Assembly: GCA_024803745.1 (NCBI GenBank)
Contig: JANJXV010000013.1
Span: 13,381,001 to 13,445,000 of the forward strand
DNA: 64,000 bases
Direction of reading: 5' to 3'
Source: Megascapheus bottae
Taxonomy: Eukaryota; Chordata; Mammalia; Rodentia; Geomyidae
Below the pieces are notes generated by a model that made no database searches, had not been told where the DNA came from, and saw only the letters and a list, made by a program, of their open reading frames with translations. Positions 33,250-42,719 of the stretch are shown here, in pieces (the first letter of the stretch is position 1; every line of letters begins with the position of its first letter). The translations under genes were made by a program, and so were the position numbers.

Positions 33250-33413
33250 ATCCTGAGCACTGTCCTTGGGTTATTCCTCAAGGCTAGAGCTCTACCACTT
33301 GAGCCACAGCACCACTTCCAGCTTTTTCTATGTATGTGATACCGAGGAATCAAACCCAGGTCTCAGTGCATGCTAGACAAACACTCTACCACTAGGCCAA
33401 ACTCCCGGTCCTT
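33250..33413 (-). mobile_element. ID-like + right-module SINE
   Basis: CCACTTGAGCCACAGCACCAC and CACTCTACCACTAGGCCAAAC are intact antisense landmarks. Confidence 0.88.
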
Positions 33414-34349
33414 TCCACTCTTTTTTGCCCTCTTGTCATGCTGTTCCCAAGACATGGAGATGGCCACACAACCTACTGGCAGTGGAGATCCTGTGCCCTG
33501 TCTGTCCCCACACACAACAAGCCATTTCACTCCTCTATTTTCAGACACCTAAGTATTTATCCTAACCCCTTTGTGCTGCTTCCTCCTTTGAGCCCCTTGC
33601 TAGGTAGAATCCTTCCTTCAAGCCTCCAAGTTCTATGGGTCTCCTCTAAGTCATTGCTATCCCCACCCTGCCTGCCAGAATCACAGTGGCTTGAAATTAG
33701 CCATCCCTTCCCCACCCCACCCCAACCCTCACCGATCTGCAGCCCCACATGCACCGACACTCACATGCAACCTCCTGTACCAGCAGCGGGACGTGTTAGG
33801 GTGAAGAGAAGCCTGACACAGTTCTCTAAGCTCAGGGCTCAGCCAGGCAGCCACACCCCTTACCGTGGACAGTTTCCTCTGCTTCCTGGCAGGGCTGTCT
33901 CTTACTGAAATACTCCCCCTCACTGCCAGCCCCCAGAACCTTGGCCTGGTCTGGAGGAAATTGGACCTGGAAGAGCCAGGAGGAGGAGATCAGGCATCCT
34001 TCCCAGAACCCCCGCCCCAGCCTTGGAAAGAGGGGGATGAGGAAGGAGGGATAAGGGAGGACCAATAGACTTCTGGTCACCAGATTCACAGTTTCTTTCT
34101 ACCTAGCCCTCCCTCAGTCTTTTCATCAGTCAAGTAGACTGGAGGATTAGAGTTTTCACTGCTCCTTTCACTAACAGCAGAGTCACTGGGAATCCATCCA
34201 CTCACCCATTTGCTCATTCATTCCTTCATCCATCAGCCTTTCTTCTTTTCACATAACAGCTCATTTGCCCACATGGTCTTCTCCCTATTCTTCTACAAGG
34301 CTGGTGCTTATGCAGCTTCCTGTCTCCTTCCCTCTTTTTTTCCCCCCCT
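33414..34349. other. Non-coding, nothing recognised
   Basis: C-rich sequence, with no repeat or exon landmark that I can support. Confidence 0.5.
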
Positions 34350-34847
34350 TTTAGTGCCAGTCCTGGGGCTTGAAGTCAGAGCCTGAGCACTGTGCCTGAG
34401 CTTTTGTGATCAAAATTAACACTCTACCACTTGAGCCACTTCTGGATTTTGGGTGATTAATTGGAGATAAGAATTTCTTGGAGACTTGAGCCTGGACTGG
34501 GCACTGGTGGCTCATGTCTATAAGCTTAGCTACTCTGGAGGCTGAGATCTGAGGATCTTGATTCAAAGCCAGCCCCAGCAGGAAAGTATGTAAGATTCTT
34601 TTCTCCAATAAACTACCCCCCCCCAAAAAAAAATCAACCAAGCAACAACAGCAACAAAACACCCTGGTAGTGGAACCATGGTTCAAGTGGTAGAGTGCTA
34701 GCCTCGAATAAAAAGAAGCTGAGGGACAGTACCCAGGCCCTAAGTTCAAGTCCCAGGACCAGCAAAGAAAAAAGTCTCTTGGACCTTCCTGCCTAGGCTG
34801 GCTTTGAACCCTGATCCTCAGATAGGGATGAGCCACTAGCACCTGGC
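34350..34847 (-). mobile_element. B1 + right-module SINE split by an oppositely oriented SINE
   Basis: The antisense outer element runs 34350-34490 and resumes at about 34772-34847. TTTCTTGGA and TCTCTTGGA at the two junctions look like a target-site duplication for the inner copy. Confidence 0.8.
34491..34767 (+). mobile_element. B1 + right-module dimeric SINE, nested head-on
   Basis: Full sense copy (TGGTGGCTCATGTCTATAAGC to CTAAGTTCAAGTCCCAGGAC) inside the antisense element. A C/A-rich stretch expands the linker near 34613-34660. Confidence 0.88.
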
Positions 34848-35079
34848 CCCTTCTTTTCTTCTCTCCACATCTATTGAGCACCATCCGTATGCCATGAGCT
34901 CATCCCTTGTTTGTTCGCCCATTAGCAGTCACTGCCTCTTCCACACACAGGCCCAGGGCTCACAAGGAGTGATGGAGGTGGTGGGGAGCAATGAAGGTGT
35001 GACCCCAATGATTTCACCTGAGTGAGGCCTTCCCTATCCCCTCCTCAGAACCAAACCAGGCCTACGGCTTTAGAGCAAT

Positions 35080-35130
<51 letters not shown>

Positions 35131-35718
35131 AAGTGATTCCTCACTGTCCCTGGGATACCAAACTTCCTTGTCTCACTTAAGCTTTCGGGACCTGGGAGGG
35201 CAAGATCGCCTGGCTTTTCATCTAGCAAGGGACCCAGTATCTTACTGGGTTCCCAAGATGATTTCCCAGGAATGGAACAATTCTGGGGTGTCAGCTGCTA
35301 GCCAGGGCTTGATCCAGACACTTGCAGCCTCCTAGTTCCTGCCACTAGCTAACTTTGGCCAGGAGATGGTGCCAGTAGACAGCCCAGAAGAGCCAGCCTT
35401 CAGAGAAGGCCTTGACAGAGAGTGTAGGGCCTCTGGGAGCGGCTATCTCTGGGCAACCTCAGGTCCTCCCTCAGATAAGCTTGACCCAGACCTCACATCC
35501 TCACCCTGGCCTGTGTGCCTCATAGCAGCCTGAGTTACATTGCCAGGGAACACTGCCAGCAGGCACAGAACCAGTGTGAACCTTGTCTGAGGCAGAAGCC
35601 CTGGGAATGACACCCTGATATCAGGCATCTACTGCCATATCTACACCGTCAGCACCAACGGCCTTTTGCCCCACAGAAAACCAGACTCTCTTTCTATTTG
35701 CAGATCAAGAATAACCAT
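34848..35718. other. Single-copy-looking sequence around a (TG)n tract
   Basis: No gene or SINE was recognised on either side of the microsatellite. Confidence 0.5.
35080..35128. repeat. (TG)n microsatellite
   Basis: About 24 TG units in single-copy flanks. Confidence 0.95.
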
Positions 35719-35905
35719 GAGGGCTGGGAATATGGCTTAGTGGTAGAGTGCTTGCCTAGCATGTGTGAAGCCCTGGGTTTGATTCCTCAGTACTACATAC
35801 ACAGAAAAAGCCAGAAGTGGTGCTCAAGTGGTAGAGTGCTAGCCATGAGCATATTGAGGCTCGGAGACAGTGTGCAGGCCCTAAGTTCAAGCCCCAGGAC
35901 AGGAG
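35719..35905 (+). mobile_element. ID-like + right-module SINE (IDL-Geo type reference copy)
   Basis: The left module has ATGGCTTAGTGGTAGAGTGC and GCCCTGGGTTTGATTCC. The right module has GCTCAAGTGGTAGAGTGCTAG and CTAAGTTCAAGCCCCAGGAC. Its tail runs straight into the purine triplet repeat. Confidence 0.92.
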
Positions 35906-36012
35906 GAGGTGGAGGAGGAAGAACAGGAGGAGGAGGAGGAGGAGGAAGAAGAAGAAGAAGAAGAAGAAGAAGAAGAAGAAGAAGAAGAAGAAGAAGAAGA
36001 AGAAGAAGAGGT
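35906..36012. repeat. (GGA)n(GAA)n triplet repeat at a SINE tail
   Basis: GGA units (about 35906-35945) pass into about 21 GAA units (35944-36009), beginning directly at the 3' end of the IDL-Geo-type SINE. Confidence 0.95.
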
Positions 36013-36919
36013 GGCAGCAACAGCAGCATGAAGTCAGTTCTGTAGCAGAAACAACTGGAGGTAGGCAAAGGAAGAACCAACAAGATCAAAGCTCTTTGTG
36101 CTACTTAGATCCTGTAGTCTCAGGAGCCCTTTATATGCCCCCAGGGCCAAAGCATTGGAGGAATAAGGAGCCTGTCAGCCAGAGGCTAGAGCTGGAAGCC
36201 TGAGTCACTACCTGCCAGCAGGGAGACAGAAAGCAAGCAGTCAGGCTGGACCTGGGCAGACACTTCCTAATGGTGACTTGCCTGCCTGCTGGGAAACCAA
36301 GCCTGGAAAGCCCCTTGCTGGGTCCCTGGCTGCTATCAAGAGCACAGGACGGCAGGGGTCAAGACCCAGCTTCCTTCCCATAAAGGGGCAGATAGGCTAT
36401 ATTCTGCCACCAACTTGCTGTGTGACCTGGGGCCAGTCACCTACCCCCACCATGCTGCAGGCATCACCCAGCTTTGATCCTGGGTAGCAGCTGGCTGGGG
36501 GTAGAGGTGTGCCTGGAGCCCACTGCAGGCCAGCCTGAAGCCAGGTTCCTGATGCCAGCACCCAAGGCCCCACCTGTAGGCTTTCAGGCCGCACCTGAGT
36601 GGTATCAGGCTGGCCACAGGGAGGACATGCGGAGTACAGACATCTTTTTTCACTTCTTATTTTCCACTTCCCCTTCTCGCCTCCAGCATAACAGGAGTGA
36701 AGCTGGAACTGAAACTGCCATCCATTCTGAGTGCCAGGAAGGGGAAGCTGCAGCTTGTGGGGGACCTTCTGGGGTGGGTGGGAAATCAGGGCTGCTTCCC
36801 TTCTTTCTCTTGCTCCCTTGAATAGTAGAGCACACAGGCCCCACTCAACTCAGACACGTGGCTTCACTGAGCACAAGATGCCAAACATGGCACAAAATGC
36901 CGCGATTCTGTCTTTCTTC
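36013..36919. other. Single-copy-looking sequence
   Basis: Only a MIR fragment (36330-36445) was recognised. Confidence 0.5.
36330..36445 (+). mobile_element. MIR fragment
   Basis: CTGCCACCAACTTGCTGTGTG followed by ACCTGGGGCCAGTCAC is the sense MIR core. Confidence 0.5.
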
Positions 36920-37125
36920 TAGTGGTACTGGAATTTGAACTCAGAGCCTCAGATTTGGTAGGCAGCCAGGTTCTTTACCACTTGAACTGTGCCTCCAAGT
37001 CCTTTTGGCTTGTATTTATTTTTCAGATAAGATTTTGTATTTTGCTCAGGCCAGCTTCAGACTTTAATCCTCATCCTTCTACCTTCCATGTAGCTAGGAT
37101 TGCAAAGGTCTGCAACCATGCTCAG
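36920..37125 (-). mobile_element. B1-type dimeric SINE, diverged
   Basis: GGAATTTGAACTCAGAGCCTC, CTTTACCACTTGAACTGTGCC and TGTAGCTAGGATTGCAAAGG appear in antisense order. Confidence 0.65.
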
Positions 37126-37177
37126 TTTTCTTCCTTCCTCCTTTTTCTCACCCTCCCTCTCTGCATCCCCCCCTTTC

Positions 37178-37394
37178 TTTGCTGGTCCTGGGATTTGAAC
37201 TTGGAGCTTGGGTGCTGTCCCTGGCTTTTTGTGATCAAGGATAGCACACTACCATTTGAGCCACAGCATCACTTGCAGCTTTTTCTGAGAAACATATCAG
37301 AGATAAGATTCTATGGACTATCCTGTCTGGGCTGGCTTTGAACTGTGATCCTCAGATCTCAGTCTCCTGAGTAGCTAGGATTACAGGTATGAGC
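37178..37394 (-). mobile_element. B1 + right-module dimeric SINE
   Basis: CACTACCATTTGAGCCACAGC, then CCTGAGTAGCTAGGATTACAG, in antisense order. Confidence 0.88.
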
Positions 37395-38544
37395 CTTCCA
37401 TTTTTGTTTTGGTGAAATACAGTTTGGTGAATATTTTGCCTAGTGGGTCTTCAGTTGCAATTTGACTCCACATCCCTGCCTCCCAAATCATTGGGATTCC
37501 AGGTCTAGTCCTTCCAGTAGACTCAATTTTACAGTTCTCCAAGGAAGGTGATGGGAGTGTTGATGCTCACAGAGGCCCCGATGGGTGGAAGACTGAGAGG
37601 TTATAGAGTACCTTCTTCACCTTCACTGGGGTTACATCTCCTCCATCCAACCCTCTCCCACATCCGTTGGCCGAGGCCACTTGGATCTCTTTCATGATCT
37701 CCTTTCAAGAAGGAGCCTGCTGTTTAGCCTCAAGAAGCATAGTTGGCTTCAGCCTGCTGGTGCCTTCAGGCTCCGCCCATCCTCCCTGATAACCAGGCTC
37801 CAGACAGTGGCGGGAAAGGATGGCCGAGGTCCAGCTGGTGGCCTTCCCTTCAGTCATTGTTTTGCCTCTCCTCATTCTTCCACCCAGTTCCCAGACCCCT
37901 GTCATGATGACAGCCCCTTACCATGTTTCCTGGGGGGAAGAAGGGGCTGGGGTGTGTGTGAAACTCTTTCCTTTGGAGTCTTGAGATCTGCGAGGGTGGG
38001 CCTGTGTGAAAGAGAAGTAAACTGTACTGGCTCTGAGGGGAGGGTCCATGCTGAGGAAAAAGCTGGGTCTCATTGGGGATGGCCGGAAGGAATGCTGGAG
38101 CTCCTATGTGCCAGCCACCATTGTAGGTACTGTAGAAGATGTCCAAAACAAAAGCCCAGCAGAGGCAGAGTGGAGAGATGGAAACACACAGGGGCTTCTG
38201 AGAATGGCTGCTTGCAGCCATGCCTGAAACTTTACCTTCCGCTGAACTTTTTAGTAGCAGAAACTGATCATTTCCCTTTTTGGTTTGGCCTGTTATGATC
38301 TAGGATTGTGTCAGGCAAAACCAGGCATCTGGACCCTCCCCCTCCTCCTTTCTCACAGCTTTGGGCCAGAACTCTACTGTCCCTGTGTAGAAGGCTGGCA
38401 CTGGACTCAGTGGAGAGCAGCTGGTGACACAGGGACTGCTAGATTAAGATTGGTTCCCCTGGGGACTGCCATGGAAGACCCCAGTTCACTTCCCATGATG
38501 CTCCCAGAGCAAGCACTGTATGATCTCAGCAGTGCTTGGACAGG

Positions 38545-38655
38545 AAACATAAGCTGGGAACCCTGGCTCAATCCTAGGTTCTTCACTGACTCCCTGTGTG
38601 ACTTTGGGAGACGGCTTTGCCTCTCTGAATCTTGTTTTCCTATGCTACTCACTAC
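38545..38655 (+). mobile_element. MIR fragment
   Basis: CTGACTCCCTGTGTGACTTTG, then CTTTGCCTCTCTGAATCTTG, follows the sense MIR core. Confidence 0.5.
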
Positions 38656-38989
38656 TTCCTTGGCTAGTCAGTGAGTTCCAGGCCCTAAGCTTAGTGCTTT
38701 TGCTCTAGGATCCCTGGGTGATGGATCACGTTGTCCCTACATCACAGATGAGGAATCAGGCTGCTCTGGCTTGGATATAAAGTATCCTAAAAATAAAAAA
38801 AGTCTCATGTGTGGAAGGTCTGCTGGCAGGATAACTGGGTTTATCCGCTCATGAGTTCTAGCTGAATGGGCTGATAGGAGTCGGGGCCTGGTTGGAAGTG
38901 GGTTAATGGGAACATGTCTTTGAAAGGCTTTTCTCTTCCCCTAACTCTTGTCCTTGTCCCTAGTTCTTGTTCTGTGCTTCCTATCTGCT

Positions 38990-39105
38990 GTGAGGTGAGC
39001 ATCTTTCCTCTGCCCTGCCTTTCCACCAAAATGTTCTGCCTCTCCACAGGCCCTCAGCCATGGGGCTAAGTGACGCTGGACTGAAATCTCTGAAACCACA
39101 GGCTG
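38990..39105 (+). mobile_element. Fragment of MaLR-like LTR
   Basis: The stretch with TTCTGCCTCTCCACAGGCCC, GGACTGAAATCTCTGAAACCA and surrounding sequence resembles the 3' third of MST-like LTRs. Only a fragment remains and the boundaries are approximate. Confidence 0.4.
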
Positions 39106-39605
39106 TAATAGATGTTTATGTTGCTCACTGACATAGAGACTTAGGGAAGGCTGATGACTTGTCCATAGTGACACAGTGAGTCACTGGTGATCTCAGAGGA
39201 AGATGCAGATCTGAGTAACGGTGCAGTCTGTGTTGGGAAGAGAGGTGACACTCTTCCTTATAGGAAAACTGATGTCAGCAAGATCTGCAACCCACCATGA
39301 CATTCTGCTTCTCAGGAACAGAGAGACCTCAAATAGGATGAATAAAAATAAAAAATAAAAATGGAGGGCAGGAATCAGGGAAGAGAAGCCAGCCCAAGCC
39401 AAGAGTCCATGTCAGACCAATTTTTTCCTTTCTCTAAATTTCTTTGAATCTGGGGACATGGCTTGTTTGTTTTTAGGGTCTCAAAGGCCAACATCTACTC
39501 CAGCTTCCAAGAAGCTCTGGAAAATGTTAAATGATTGGACCATAGGCTCTGTCCTTGGTGCTGCCTATTCAATTAATTCTTTGTTTGTTTTTAAGATTTT
39601 TGTCT

Positions 39606-39835
39606 TAGCCCAAGGACTGATCACTCATGCCTGTAATCATAGCTATTCAAGAGGCTGAGGTCTAGAGGACTGTGTTTTGAAGCTAGCTCTGATAGAAAAG
39701 TCTCCAAAACTCTAGTTCCAAAATAATCAGCAAAAAGCAGAGCTGTAGGCATGGCTCAAGTAGTAGGGCACCAGTAGAGCAAGTGTGAGGTGTTGAGTTG
39801 AAACCCCAACACTATTTAAAAATAAAAAGCAAAAA
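39606..39835 (+). mobile_element. B1 + ID SINE (B1-dID-like, without the right-module linker)
   Basis: A B1-like left half (CATGCCTGTAATCATAGCTAT) joins a shorter tRNA-like half: GCATGGCTCAAGTAGTAGGG, then GTGTTGAGTTGAAACCCC. The inter-box text resembles plain ID rather than the usual right module. Confidence 0.75.
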
Positions 39836-41233
39836 TCTTTGTCCTGACTGACATTGTCAGAGGATTAAAGGACCTGGCTGCAGAAGTAAGCACCCCTGAG
39901 CCTGCCTACATCCCCAGCTCTGAGCTCAGAAAGGGAGGAGAACACTAGCACAGCTTGAGTGTTTATGGCGTATTTCACAGGTAGATGCCAAGGTCATAGG
40001 TAGCCAGTGATGCCTACTACATTCTGCCTGTCTACAACGGGAGACAGTTTTAAAGGACCTCCTTGCCTCGAATAAAAGGCGCATCCTTATCTCTGGCTAT
40101 TCTTGAGGCCTCCTGGGCCTGAGCTCCCCTGAAGGAAATAACTCATTCTATGGGACTGGAACCCAGTGAACAGTGGTGATTTCTGGGCCCCCAAGGCTAG
40201 AGAGGCCTTAGATCACATGACTTGGAGCTCATCCTCTCCCCTGAATGAAGGCAGCTTCTTGAAGCCACACGATGGCTTGGCAGGCTCCTGTTCACATCTT
40301 CCCCATAACAGGGTACCCATTTCCCTCCCAGGCTACTGTTTCTCACCTCGAGAAAGCTCTCTGAGATGTCTACCTGCTGGGCCCAAGATTTGCGAATGGT
40401 CTCTGACTCCCTTCTCTAAGTAGTCCAGAGACTAGTTGTCCCAGGATACCCTGTGGATATTGTCCCATCTGTCTTTATCAATTTCTGTCATTCTCACAGA
40501 ATGATGTCATGTTTATTGGAAACCAAGCAGTGGAGCCCATACATACCAGGTCAGCAGGCAGGGCTATGACTATTCTCAAGTATGAAGACGAACCCTTGAC
40601 TTATTGGCTGACTGGCACCTGTGATGGGGAAATTGTTCCTTTTTTGTGCAATTAATGGCGCTTCAAATCAGGGCCTAGATGCTGATACTTATCTTTTCCT
40701 GCTCAAAGCTGGCACTCTATCACTTGAGCCACAGTTCCACTTTTGGTTTATTTTTCTGGTTAATTGGAGCTCAGTCATGGGGACTTTCCTATTTAGGCTG
40801 TCTTTGAACAGAGATCCTCAGATCTCAGCCCCCTGAATAACTAGGATTACACTGTGAGCTCTTTACCATTTTGAGAGAAGGAAATTGGAGCTCCCAAAGC
40901 TTACTAACTTGCCAGGACCACTAATTAGCCTATGATCTTCTTTTCGCTGAGCGGAAACTCCTTTCTACCAACCTCAAAGCCTCCAAAGTGAGGTGGCCTC
41001 ATTTATTGTCAGCACATTGTGGGAGGAACTTTGTAGGTATCTGAGGGGTGGCCTAAGAGAAGAGTAGGAGATCAAAGCCAGGGTCAACTTTGCTCTCAGG
41101 GTGTAGGTTAGGAGGCTTGGCAGGTCATGGGTGGCTCCAGCAGTGGAGCCTACTTGTGAAGACTTCTGCTACCCATCCCAGCCACATGCACGTCTGGTTC
41201 TTTTACTTTGCCATTTCCCTCTCCTTCACACTG

Positions 41234-41235
<2 letters not shown>
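39836..41235. other. Non-coding, one SINE
   Basis: Outside the SINE at 40650-40858 nothing is recognisable. Confidence 0.5.
40650..40858 (-). mobile_element. B1 + right-module dimeric SINE
   Basis: CACTCTATCACTTGAGCCACA, then GGTTAATTGGAGCTCAGTC, then AATAACTAGGATTACACTGTG in antisense order. Confidence 0.82.

Positions 41236-41305
<70 letters not shown>
41236..41305. repeat. (TG)n microsatellite at a SINE tail
   Basis: About 34 TG units adjoining the tail end of the antisense SINE at 41307. Confidence 0.95.
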
Positions 41306-41306
<1 letters not shown>

Positions 41307-41518
41307 AGACTTCTGGGGCTTGAACCCCAGGCCTGGGCTTTGTCTCTAACCTTTTTGTTCAAGTGGCACTCAGTCACTTGAGTCACAACTCCACTTCTAG
41401 CTGTTTGGTAGTTTAATGGAAACAAAAGTCTCATAGACTTTCCTGCTTGGGCTAGGCTTGAATGACAATCCTCAGATCTGAGTAGCAAGAATTATAGGCC
41501 TGAGCCACTGGATCCTAG
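41307..41518 (-). mobile_element. B1 + right-module dimeric SINE abutting a (TG)n tract
   Basis: GGGGCTTGAACCCCAGGCCTG to TTATAGGCCTGAGCCACTGG in antisense. The (TG)n at 41236-41305 lies exactly at the tail end. Confidence 0.85.
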
Positions 41519-41673
41519 CTAAGATAATCTTTTCATAAATATCTAATCACTAGTTTGTTTTGTCTTTCTTCCTCTACCAGAACATAACTTCCACCAGTTT
41601 CTACATTTTCCCCCTACTATGGCATGTCTAATGCTAGGACAGAAACTTTTCATGATAGATAATAAGTAAATGA

Positions 41674-41868
41674 CTGGGCTTGGAATGTGGCTTAGTGGCA
41701 GAATGCTTGCCTAGCACATATGAAGTCCCTGGGTTCAATTCCTCAGTACCACATAAGCAGAAAAAACAGAAGTGGCACTGTGACTCAAGTGGTAGAGTAT
41801 TAGCTCTGAGCAAAAGAAGCTCAGGGACAGTACCCAGGCCATGACTTGCCTGGACTGCCAAGAAAAAC
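41674..41868 (+). mobile_element. ID-like + right-module SINE
   Basis: GTGGCTTAGTGGCAGAATGC, CCCTGGGTTCAATTCCTCAG and GACTCAAGTGGTAGAGTATT are in order. Confidence 0.88.
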
Positions 41869-42505
41869 AAATAAGTGAATGGATTCTCAGGGCTGGCTCA
41901 AGAGAAAGAAGACACAGAGGCATAAACCTAATGGCAAACACAGAAAATATGGCTTGAGGTTGCTTTTGAAGTAAGCTGAAATTTGTACTCAGCATTGTAT
42001 TTATTGGGGATTGGATTAGCCAGATAGATAGACTAGCCAGGGACTATTTGGATGTTTAGAGAATTGGGCTGTGAATGGTCGTAGCTGAGGGGATGAACAG
42101 GCAACTTGGTGGGGCTGAGCTGCTTGGCTCCCCTCTTGCAATATCCGAGACCCTCTCTGAGTTCCTCATCTTCCCAATACCATCCACATCTCCCAGCATT
42201 CACCAGTGGGAAGAGGCTTAGGGCTTCTAGCTTGCACAGAATCACTCCTTCTATACCAGCCCCTCTTACTCAGCCTCCCTTGGTCCAGTAGTTTCCTAGT
42301 TTCTCTCCTCTACCATGCCAGCCTGAATCTCTGCCCAAGTACCCCAGATACCTCTATGAAACATACATCCCCATACGTGGCACCCCACACATCACTCTGA
42401 TCCGTCCTCATTGTGCTCAGAGAGTGTGGCTGCAGCAAGTAACTTAGACAGTTCTATGGTCCCACTGACCAGGCGACTGGCCCATTGGTACTCAGTGGCT
42501 GTTGA
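41869..42505. other. Non-coding, nothing recognised
   Basis: No repeat or exon landmark. Confidence 0.5.
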
Positions 42506-42719
42506 CAGTACTAGGACTTGAACTCAGGGCCTGGGTGCTATCCCTTAGCTTTTTTATTTATTCCTCAGGGCTGGGACTCTACCATAGATCTATTTTCAGC
42601 TTTCTTGGCTCTCCAAGAAAGCTTGGAGTTTCATGCCTGGGCTAGTTTTGAACCTCAATTGTCAGATCTCAGCTTCCTGAGAAGCTAGAATTACAGGCAT
42701 GAGCCACCAGTGCCTGGCT
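42506..42719 (-). mobile_element. B1 + right-module SINE with an internal hairpin rearrangement
   Basis: Antisense copy with GGACTTGAACTCAGGGCCTGG and AGAATTACAGGCATGAGCCAC. The linker is replaced by a perfect inverted repeat (42598-42623). Confidence 0.82.
42598..42623. repeat. Perfect 11-bp inverted repeat within a SINE
   Basis: AGCTTTCTTGG and CCAAGAAAGCT flank CTCT; sister copies do not have this second arm. Confidence 0.9.

Larger units (their letters stand above)
37395..39605. other. Non-coding with MIR and MaLR fragments
   Basis: No coding sequence recognised. The 205-codon open frame at 37681-38298 has no recognisable domain and is treated as chance. Confidence 0.5.

Noticed and set aside
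34351..34884. 177-codon minus-strand open frame
   Set aside because: It is read through two nested SINEs; similar frames recur in other copies of the same SINE.
35698..36045. Open frame ending in a long poly-Arg run
   Set aside because: It is a SINE translated into its GGA/GAA tail repeat, not an arginine-rich protein.
37681..38298. 205-codon plus-strand open frame
   Set aside because: No homology that I recognise, no plausible splice or start context, ordinary composition; length alone is compatible with chance in 64 kb.
41090..41488. Cys-Val and Thr-His dipeptide-repeat frames
   Set aside because: Translation of the (TG)n microsatellite and adjoining SINE.
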